This document shows positions 18,910-26,411 of a stretch of 26,411 nt of DNA, in pieces. The translations under genes were made by a program, and so were the position numbers. How positions within the stretch are numbered: position 1 is the first letter of the stretch; each line of letters opens with the position of its first letter. This DNA is from Selaginella moellendorffii (lineage: Eukaryota; Streptophyta; Lycopodiopsida; Selaginellales; Selaginellaceae): NCBI RefSeq assembly GCF_000143415.4, contig NW_003314310.1, positions 101,998-128,408 on the forward strand. Direction: 5' to 3'. The notes under the pieces are model-generated. The model made no database searches, was not told the DNA's origin, and was given only the letters and a program-made list of their open reading frames with translations.

Positions 18910-18960
18910 CACGTGGCATGGACACGTGGCATGTGACACGTGGCATCTGTCACGTGGCAT
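18910..18960 (+). promoter_or_regulatory. Four tandem CACGTGGCAT motifs (G-box/ABRE type)
   Basis: CACGTGGCAT occurs at 18910, 18923, 18937 and 18951, spaced 13-14 bp. CACGTGGC is the core of plant G-box/ABA-responsive elements bound by bZIP factors. The array ends about 80 bp before the LTR end, next to CATAAAG, where a promoter and start site would be reasonable. Other LTRs carry two to four units, several decayed to CACATG or CATGTG. A regulatory role is inference. Confidence 0.55.
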
Positions 18961-18989
18961 AAAGAGGGTTTAGGTTCCGCTTCGTGGTG

Positions 18990-19018
18990 TTATCCTATGG
19001 TAAATCACCATAGGATAA
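18990..19018 (+). other. Perfect 12-bp-stem hairpin near the LTR end (solo LTR)
   Basis: TTATCCTATGGT, loop AAATC, ACCATAGGATAA. It starts about 50 bp before the LTR end, so in a full element it would lie in U5 just before the PBS. The same hairpin is at 11509-11537, 20433-20461 and 25951-25979, and with two mismatches at 12030-12058. Confidence 0.9.
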
Positions 19019-19042
19019 AGAGTCAAAACCACGTGCGCTACA

Positions 19043-19047
19043 ACTAC
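19043..19047. repeat. Target-site duplication ACTAC, right of solo LTR
   Basis: Exact copy of 17890-17894. Confidence 0.93.
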
Positions 19048-20395
19048 ACACCTTCTCCATCCAACAATCTACTCCAAGTACTAACAGATCAACTGACAAG
19101 TCATAACAAGTGAATGCTATAACCCTTTCCAACACCATAGTGGGCAAACTCAAGGAAACAAGGTACCAACATAAGCTTAGCATAATTGGACCACCATTGA
19201 GAATCTAGTCAAAGCTACTACAATGCTACTTCATGTAAGTAGACTAGCATCACCACCAACCACTTTGGGTTTAATCATTGTTTAACCAAGCAACTTCGTA
19301 AACATATTACTCATTATCACATGGAGATATAAGAATCACAATGACTTAATCATCAATTGAGCAACACCATGAGTAAAGCCTATATCATTACTTCAAAGGT
19401 TTATGTGAGTATCAAGTGCTAACTCAATTTGACAAAATGCAACATAAATGCCACACTCTACCGATAGAGACTTACAACACCCAACATCACTAATTTTGTT
19501 CACAACACGGATAAGCTCATGTCACTCTCTTTCTGACCAAACACAAAACCAATCCAACACCAAGCTACTCAAGGAGCAATAACAAGGTTCTTTGGAAAAG
19601 AATTGAGCATTGCAACCCAAGTCTTCCAATAGCAAGCCTAGACAAAATGGTTTAACGCTTCACCACTATCCATCCCACAACTCACCATTGTAAGACTATC
19701 ATCTCCAATATGCATCAAGATAGGAACTCTTGTTTGCATGATGTGAACACGAGCAATGAGTTAACACCTCGTTGCAAATCATCTCTCCAAAAGAAAATGA
19801 TTTACGTGTTTGATCCTTCGTCCCTGATGACTCTTTTTTCGGTTTCATCTTTGACTAAACCTCAAGCTTGCTTTTGCACTGCCTTTAGTCCAATCCAAGA
19901 AAAGTTTATAAAAGAGCATGGCAATGACTACTTGAACTAATAGATTAATCCCTATAGTCTTGATTGATCCACTTGTAACCATGCCTAGGAAGGATCCACT
20001 AGTGCCGTGCTAAATAGCTACGGACTAGCCTATTTGCCACTCATAGCAAACCCAGAGAAAGTTTACTTTCACCCATGGTATATGGAACAACTCATGGAAC
20101 CACTGATAGGCTAATATTAATCCTGCCAACTCAAAGTGTATCCTCGAGTTGCTAATGTGCCTCACTCACAAGCCCAACCTCAAACTCGTGCAAATGGAAC
20201 AGCTTATTCCATCCTATGAGCCCAAGAGCAAGCTCATATCATAAGGTACAAAAAGGTAATAAAAACCATACTTAAGAAACGATTGCAAAGCCTTTGCACC
20301 CAAATGTGTACCCACTCGGATCATCGTTTTCATCTCTGCATATGCAACAAGATTAGTTGCCCAATCTCATTGGATAGTACTCACCGAGACTCATC
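19048..20395 (-). other. LARD internal region, element A, PBS-proximal part
   Basis: Non-coding sequence colinear with about 24536-25913 of element B and, in reverse complement, with about 10200-11270 of fragment C. No protein or RNA gene was recognised. Confidence 0.85.
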
Positions 20396-20406
20396 CTCTG
20401 ATACCA
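20396..20406 (-). other. Primer-binding site of element A, initiator tRNA-Met
   Basis: The plus strand CTCTGATACCA gives TGGTATCAGAG on the minus strand. It is two bases from the end of the 5' LTR and fixes A's minus orientation. Confidence 0.92.
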
Positions 20407-20432
20407 AATGTAGTGCACGTGGTTTTGACCCT

Positions 20433-20461
20433 TTATCCTATGGTGATTTACCATAGGATAA
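20433..20461 (-). other. LTR-end hairpin, element A 5' LTR
   Basis: TTATCCTATGGT, loop GATTT, ACCATAGGATAA, with a perfect 12-bp stem. On the minus strand it lies just upstream of the PBS at 20406-20396. Confidence 0.9.
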
Positions 20462-20952
20462 CACCACGAAGCGGAACCTAAACCCTCTTTATGCCACGTG
20501 ACAGATGCCACATGTCACATGCCACGTGTCCATGCCATGTGTCCATAGGAACCCGAGGTTTAGGGCCTTGGGCCACTGAACGAAGGAACGGTGTCAAACT
20601 CCCAAGCGTGAAGCCAAAGAGTGGTGGAACCGAACCACGGAGCAACTCCCGAGCATATAGCCCAAGGAGCGAAGGGATAGGAGCACGGAGCAACTTGGAA
20701 CAGTCCTGGAGCAACTAGCATCCCAATGCTAGGACCAGCATACAAAATGGAGCCAACGGAGTCTGGCGCTATTTCGGCATACTGGTGGCCTAACGTGAGG
20801 ACATGGGTACTCCACCAGCTAGCATGGAATGGAACTTGGGCTTAGACCCAAGCCGGACGCAGAACAAGGACAAACACGCAAGCGGGAGCTAGACTATGCT
20901 TCAGGTTGGTCAGCCATGCCCGACCTACCACTATCCCTACTAACATTGGAAT

Positions 20953-20993
20953 CCCCCACAACACCCCCCCCCCCCCCCCCCTCCCCCTCCCCC
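20953..20993 (-). other. G-run array in the element A 5' LTR
   Basis: The minus strand has at least three long G-runs separated by single A residues, plus further G-runs. This is a classic G-quadruplex pattern in LTR sense. Confidence 0.75.
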
Positions 20994-21572
20994 TTGAGGA
21001 ACACACGCTTTGGGCTTTCACCCCAAGCCTCCTTTAGTATCAAGAGTTAGTCTTTGGGACAAGCTTGAAACTTACTAAATATGGAATGTCCTTAGATTGC
21101 GAATTTGGACACGGGATGAACACCATTGTGTTCAGGTTGATCTCTACATTCTGTAGATATGCCAAATGAGCAAATCTGGACACTTTCTATAAATAGCATT
21201 TGGGACCGAAATGAGACTAACACAAAGGGCATGATAGCGAGGGTGTTTGGCAAACACGGTAAGCTATCATTTAGCGAATATTAAGGGACCAATCTCAATA
21301 TAGCGGAGGTTCCCAACACTAGCAAGTGCAAGTCAACGAATGAGTTTTTCTAACCAGGTCAAGTATGCTTGACTAAATAGACACTTAGGAATTCCTTCCT
21401 TATGCTCATCTGGTCAAGTGCACACGTGAAGACCAGTTTCTCAACTAGCTTAGATGGAGACTGATAACGGGCTCAACAATACCGACCTCCTGCCATCGTG
21501 GCAGTAAGGTAAGAGTGTCCGTAAGGACTAGTCGACAGATAACTTTCGATACCCGAAGTCACATTCGTGATA

Positions 21573-21577
21573 GCAAG
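21573..21577. repeat. Target-site duplication GCAAG, right of element A
   Basis: Exact copy of 12001-12005. The following bases (AAACATATAGG) continue the LTR that was interrupted at 12005; in the solo LTR the equivalent minus-strand sequence continues GCTCAGCTAGAAACACATAG. Confidence 0.92.
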
Positions 21578-21771
21578 AAACATATAGGGTTCCTACCTTA
21601 TGTTTATCCAATTTAAGTACACGGTCATTGACCAGTTTCTCAACTAGCCCAAGTAGGAACTGATAACAGGTCCAGCAATACTGACCTCCTGCCGTCGTGG
21701 CAGTAAAGAAAGAATATCCAAAAGGACTAGCCGACAGATAACTTTCGATACCCGAAGTCACATTCGTGACA
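21578..21771 (-). repeat. 3' LTR of element B, inner piece
   Basis: This is the first 190-odd bases of the LTR in minus sense, ending on the plus strand with CATTCGTGACA. It joins the piece at 11482-12005 across element A. Confidence 0.88.
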
Positions 21772-21786
21772 TGCTCCCCCTTAGGG
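21772..21786 (-). other. Polypurine tract of element B
   Basis: The plus strand reads TGCTCCCCCTTAGGG, so the minus strand has CCCTAAGGGGGAGCA next to the 3' LTR. The equivalent tract of A is at 13137-13151. Confidence 0.75.
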
Positions 21787-24700
21787 AAGATCGACGTCTT
21801 CGTCGATGCATATTCGAGTCTAGAATACCACCAAGGAAAAAACTCTAAAAAAAGTTCACAATATTCACACTATGCGAGATAATAAGGAAATAACATCCCA
21901 ACCTATCACAACTAACTCGAGCAATAATCAACAGAACAAAATGAATGCGGTAAGATCAACAAACACCTATTCATGTCAACTATCACAGAAGCTAATCTGA
22001 ATAGATCCCAGTCAATAATACCAAGGAACCAGAGTTGCTCAAGCAAGTGTCAACAACATCCTATTGATGTCTCTAACCCAAGAGACCAATCCAAAGCAGA
22101 CCACAAAAAACATGTGGTATTTCGAAAAGCCAAAATCTGTCAATTAATACAACTAACTATTATGAAAGATCATCAATCATCCTATCAATGAAGAGATGCA
22201 TAATCATCGTCGAAGAAAGAATCTACTATCCCGAAGAATAGCAAGTCATTCTATACTAACAATAATTAAGCAAAACCTTTGACAAGGATAATCAATTATC
22301 TTAGATGATAGTAAATCATCACCAATGATTGCTAAATGCAAAAACCAACTTCAACATCGAAGCTAATGAGTTAAAAATGCCTTCCCCAACAACTTCTAAC
22401 AAATGAAACAATGAACATAAAAACTTAAGGACCAAAAGCTCGAAAAAGTTTATAGCTAATAACAATGATCACAAGCTTCACATCAACTAACTTTAATGCT
22501 AAAGAAGAGTTCATGGTATAACCCACAATATCCTCCTCAACACATCCAGAAACTAAACTTCATAATGCAAAGTTAATGAAGAGCATTTCTGTATCAATCC
22601 AAAAGCTTAGCATAACAAAATTATGCTCAACAAGTGATCACTAAATGATCCTCCATGAATTCATCTATAGCCAGACGTAACTCATTTCATAACAAACATA
22701 AGAAGAATCATCAATGATCGATATATTCCAACTCAAATCCAACAAGGATTCAAACATTTTAACATCGATTATTAACTCTTCCCCTCGTAAAGCTAGTATA
22801 ATCCATGACTGAATCACTTTTCAAGGAAAAGCCAAAGCTTAACCCTTATTAAATAATCTCGTCTAGAAAACAGCTAATTTAAACTTGCTACTCAGCTCGT
22901 TTGAACGTCAATACAGTTGTTAACTAATAAATGCATGAATGCCAATAACACAAAGCCATAACCAATCATCAACACTATTCTCATCGAGACTAATGAAACT
23001 GAATATCAATCCTATAGAAAGACATTTAATTTCACTCAAATTTCAATATCAACAACATCAATGACAAGGCATAACTTCTATGCCATCAACACCATAATAA
23101 AGCTAGAAGAAAGCAAGAGTGAATCACCACTCAAAGTTCTCTAGCAACCAAGCTAACCAAAATCAAAGATACTATACTTAGTATCCGAGACTAATCCTTC
23201 AACATTACTCAAGTACAGATAACACATTATCAAGGAGTGATTCACCACATCCAAGACTCAATGAAATCTAACACTACGGACTAAACGCAACCAAATGATA
23301 TGGACAAAGGTAGAGTCGACATACCAACATGGAGAACCCATGTAAGTCTAATGACACAATCCTCTGCAACACTACCTGGTAAAGCAAACCCATCATTGCT
23401 TAATCATCATTGAGTGAAGCAAGTGTCATAGTCCTCGACGAAGTCTACAAGCAATTACTAGTTGCAAATCAACCAACAATCACTCTTCAACTTGCCTTCA
23501 CAAGACCCAACACTAAACTCATGTCATCAAGTCATTTACTTTGGCCAACATGAACATAATACCCCAGGTATGAGATAAAGGTTCATGGACAAGCACAAAC
23601 TAAATGACCACTCGAATCTAACTCAACCATAATAAGCTCACCAATGCGTTTAGCCAACAGCTCTGAGCATGCCTTTTTAAAGAGGCTAGCTATGCATGAT
23701 CAACACTCAGTCGAAACTAAAGTGAAAACCATGAGATGAACTCATATCGGTACACAACCTCCTCATAGACAAAGTTAAAGTACGGGTACTAACATCTCAA
23801 CCTGAAACAACTAAGTTGGACATCACCATCCTCAACCAAGGCTCAGGGCCACTAAGACTAAGTCAAGATCAATGAGAGCTCACTACTCTCATAGAGTCTT
23901 AACGAAATGCAAAGTGCAACCTGCCATCGAGCATAACACTACAGAAGAAAGGCATAAGGGTCACCCTTCTTAGAAAAGTGCAACGGCCACTTTTCTACAC
24001 TAACTCCAGACTCTATCCAACTCAATTGCCTTAGCCCCAAAAGTCAGTCCCTTTCGGGTCATATCATACAAATTACCTACTAAGGTGTAAGCCAACTGAA
24101 ATCAACTTCAACCTTTTCACTAGTTTGTATTGGCTGTAAAAAACGAAATGGTTTTCGAGCAAAGTGACTGACAGATCAACCATTGGAAAAGTCTAAGAAA
24201 ATTTGTGAAAGAATTTCCATCCTAAAGAAGGAATAACTCTCAGTCCAGGAATACAAACTTAAGACCCATAATATGCTTAAGCCTCGAACATCTCTGCCCA
24301 TATTTCCGACTTCCAACACCGACATCCGCAAAATGCAAAATGAACATCCAAGGCTTGATCACAAAGACCACATCTTTGGATATCCATATTGCATTAACAC
24401 TCTTTTTTAATCACCTTCAAGATTCAATGTGAAGCCAAAACACATGGAAAATCAAGGTCTAAGGAAAATCCTCATCACTTGAAATAACAATGCCACTTCC
24501 ACTAACACAAATGCTAGTGATGTCAATGCCTCAATTACACATCTTCTCCATCCAACAATCTACTCCAAGTGCTAATGGATCAATCGACAAGCTATAGCAA
24601 ATGAATGCTATAACCCTTTCCCAACACCTCAATGGGCAAACACTCAAGGAAACAAGAAACCAGTTTAAGTTTAGCATAATGGACCATCATCAAGAATCAA

Positions 24701-25913
24701 GTCAAAGCTACTTCAATACTACTACTTGCAAGTAGACTATCTTCACCATCAACCACTTTGGGGTTGATCATCGTTTAACCAAGCAACTTCATAACACATT
24801 ACTCACAATCACATAAATATGATATAAGTATCACAATGACTTGATCATCAATTAAGCACCACAAGTAATGCCAATGTCATTACTTCAAAGGTTTATGTGA
24901 ATATCAAGTGTTAACTCAATTCGATAAAATGCAACATAAATGCCACACTCCACTGATAGAGATTTACAACACTTAACACCACTAACTTTTGTTCACAACA
25001 CAGACAAACTCATGCCACTCTCTTTCTGACCAAACTCAAAAGTAATCCAACACTAAGCTACTCAAGGAGCAATAACAAGGTTCGCCAGAAAGAATTGAGC
25101 ATTGCAACCCAAGTTTTCCAATAGTAAGCCTAGACAAAATGGTTTAGCGCTTCAATGCTATCCATCCCATAACTCACCATTTGTAAGACCATCATTTCCA
25201 ACATGCATCAAGGTAGGGACTCTTGATTGCATATTGTGAACACGAGCAATGAGTCACATCTCGTTGCAAATTATATCTTCAAGGAGAGAAAATGATTTAC
25301 GTGTTTGATCCTCCGTCCCTGACGACTCTCTTTTCGGTCTCATCTTTGACTAAACCTCAACCTTGTTTTCGCACTACCTTCAGTCCAATCCAAGAAAAGT
25401 TTATGAGAGAGCATGGCAATGATTACTTGAATCAATAGACTAATCCCTACAGTCTTGATTGATTCACTTGTAATCATGCCTAGGAAGGGTCCACTAGTGC
25501 CGTGCTAAATAGCTATGGACTAGCCTATTTGCCACTCATAGCAAACCCAAGGAAGGTTTACATTCATCCATGGTATATAGAACAACTTATAGAACCACTA
25601 GAACAACTCATGGAACCACTAATAGGCTAACATTAATCCTGCTAACTCAAAGTGTAACCTCGAGTTGCTAATATGCCTCACTCACGAGCCCAAGTGAAAA
25701 CTCGTATAAACGGAACAACTCAATCCATCTTATGAGCCCAAGAGCAAGCTCACATTATTACGGTACAAAAAGATAACCAAAATCCATACCCAAGGAACCA
25801 ATGCAAAATCTTTGCACCCAAATGTGTACCCACTCGAATTATCGTTTTCATCTCTACGTATTCAACGAGACTAGTTGCCCAATCTCATTGGATAGCACTC
25901 GCTGAGATTCATC
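21787..25913 (-). other. LARD internal region, element B
   Basis: About 4.1 kb of AT-rich, non-coding sequence without nested insertions. It is colinear with element A minus A's 1.9-kb extra segment and solo LTR. The site occupied by the solo LTR in A is uninterrupted here near 24535 (CCTCAATTACACATCTTCTC). No domain, tRNA or splice-supported gene was recognised. Confidence 0.88.
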
Positions 25914-25924
25914 CTCTGATACCA
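25914..25924 (-). other. Primer-binding site of element B, initiator tRNA-Met
   Basis: CTCTGATACCA on the plus strand, followed by AA and then the LTR at 25927, exactly as in element A. Confidence 0.92.
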
Positions 25925-25926
25925 AA

Positions 25927-26411
25927 TGTAGCACACATGGTTTTTACCCTTTATCCTATGGTGATTTACCATAGGATAACACCACGAAGCGGAACCTAAA
26001 CCCTCCATGTGCCATGTGTCATATGCCACGTGTCCATAGGACAGTGGTGTGGAACTCGAGGTTAAGGGCCTTGGGCCACTGAACAAAGGAACGGTGCCAA
26101 ACTCCCAAGCATGGAGCCAAGGGGTGATGGAACTAGTTCACGGAGTAACTCCCGAGCATACAGCCCAAGGAGCGAAGGAACAGGAGCCCAGAGCAACTTG
26201 GAACAGTCCTAGAGCAATTAGCATCCCATTGCCAGGACCAGCACGCAAAATGGAGCCAAATAGAGTCTGGCGCTATTTTGGTATATTGGTGGCCTAACGC
26301 AAGGATATGGGTACTCCACCAGCTAGCATGGAATCGAACTTGGGCTTAGACCCAAGCCAGACGCAATACATAGTATACGGCACGCAAGCAGAAGCTAACT
26401 ATGCCTCAGTT
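25927..26411 (-). repeat. 5' LTR of element B, partial, cut by the window end
   Basis: It starts TGTAGCACACATGG on the plus strand and matches the other LTRs up to base 26411. It shares the CAGTGGTGTGG insertion (26042-26052) with 11614-11624. Roughly 650 bases should follow outside the window. Confidence 0.92.
25951..25979 (-). other. LTR-end hairpin, element B 5' LTR
   Basis: Same perfect 12-bp stem and GATTT loop as at 20433-20461, just before the PBS in element sense. Confidence 0.9.

Larger units (their letters stand above)
17895..19042 (+). repeat. Solo LTR of the LARD family (plus sense)
   Basis: 1148 bp from TGTCGCGCATGTGACTTCGG to ACCACGTGCGCTACA, with no PBS after it and no PPT before it. 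It is flanked by ACTAC on both sides. It lacks the CAGTGGTG insertion of B and so belongs to the A subfamily. Solo LTRs arise by recombination between the two LTRs of a full element. Because it is read in sense and has intact motifs, it is the best reference LTR in the window: LTR-start hairpins near 17940-17980, G-run at 18474-18498, CACGTGGCAT array at 18910-18960, stem-loop at 18990-19018. Confidence 0.94.
12006..21572 (-). mobile_element. LARD element A (minus sense), complete, nested in element B
   Basis: The insertion is bounded by GCAAG on both sides. On the minus strand it has a 5' LTR (21572-20409), 2-base spacer, initiator-Met PBS (20406-20396), a long non-coding internal region, PPT (13151-13137) and a 3' LTR (13136-12006). 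The internal part is 7.3 kb, of which 1.15 kb is a nested solo LTR and about 1.9 kb (13246-15155) is absent from element B. The rest is colinear with B. The two LTRs are very similar, with differences mostly transitions at CG sites. There are no gag or pol traces on either strand. It would depend on enzymes of another element. Confidence 0.92.
20409..21572 (-). repeat. 5' LTR of element A
   Basis: 1164 bp, plus strand from TGTAGTGCACGTGG to CATTCGTGATA, where the terminal CA has become TA. It matches 12006-13136 closely and has more CACGTG-type units (about 20490-20550). A second, 199-bp LTR end follows immediately; this belongs to element B and starts with the GCAAG duplication. Confidence 0.93.
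11482..26411 (-). mobile_element. LARD element B (minus sense), interrupted by element A, runs off right edge
   Basis: Parts in element order: 5' LTR (26411 and beyond, down to 25927), PBS (25924-25914), internal region (about 4.1 kb), PPT (21786-21772), and a 3' LTR split into 21771-21573 and 12005-11482 by element A. Both B LTRs share the insertion CAGTGGTGTRG after TCCATAGGA (11614-11624 and 26042-26052), which the A and solo LTRs lack. No protein-coding capacity is visible. Such large non-coding LTR elements are called LARDs. Confidence 0.88.

Noticed and set aside
18695-18973. Open frames of 60-92 codons in LTR sense, shared by the solo LTR and both A LTRs (for example 12075-12326, 20478-20714, 18706-18891)
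   Set aside because: The LTRs are recent copies in a GC-rich stretch, several overlapping frames are open at once, and one start is already lost in 20478-20714. No family resemblance.
12006-25927. Tandem LTR-internal-LTR-internal-LTR array sharing the LTR at about 20409-21771, as made by unequal recombination
   Set aside because: The middle LTR is really a complete LTR of A plus a 199-bp LTR end, separated by GCAAG. The missing part of that second LTR is at 11482-12005, also ending in GCAAG. Nested insertion explains this better.

Overview
The window looks like a repeat-rich region of a land-plant nuclear genome. It is almost entirely stacked LTR retrotransposons, with no intact protein-coding gene, rRNA or complete tRNA gene that I can support. 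The plant assignment rests on the primer-binding sites TGGTATCAGAG (complement of the 3' end of initiator tRNA-Met, usual in plant LTR elements), Ty3/gypsy proteins, a TRIM-like element and long non-coding LARD-type elements. I cannot name the species.

Layout. (1) 1-3965, minus strand: decayed Ty3/gypsy fragments. Copy 1 (gag end, CCHC knuckle, protease, reverse transcriptase) runs off the left edge. Copy 2 (gag to first part of RT) is more decayed and lies between the N-terminal half (about 3700-3965) and a C-terminal piece (about 2040-2245) of an integrase. (2) 4183-7839, plus strand: a structurally bounded Ty3/gypsy element with a CTAAT target-site duplication, LTRs of 233 and 227 bp, PBS and PPT. 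Its coding part is internally deleted and full of stops. A TRIM-like element (6715-7402, minus strand) sits in its integrase region. (3) 7845-10083: no recognised repeat; at most a weak candidate for a decayed gene. (4) 10084-26411: one family of non-coding elements (LTR about 1.15 kb, internal region about 4.1 kb) nested four deep.

Nesting, read from the junctions: fragment C (plus sense, 10084-11481) abuts element B (minus sense; 3' LTR in two pieces 11482-12005 and 21573-21771, internal 21772-25913, 5' LTR 25927 to beyond the window). Element A (minus sense, 12006-21572) lies inside B's 3' LTR, flanked by an exact GCAAG duplication. A solo LTR of the same family (plus sense, 17895-19042) lies inside A, flanked by an exact ACTAC duplication; B and C carry the corresponding uninterrupted site.

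The LARD family has no credible protein, so it would need enzymes supplied in trans. Its conserved parts are non-coding: PBS, PPT, tandem CACGTGGCAT motifs, long G-runs in LTR sense, and a 12-bp-stem hairpin close to the LTR end. These are the most interesting signals here. All comparisons were made by eye; no alignment or database search was run.
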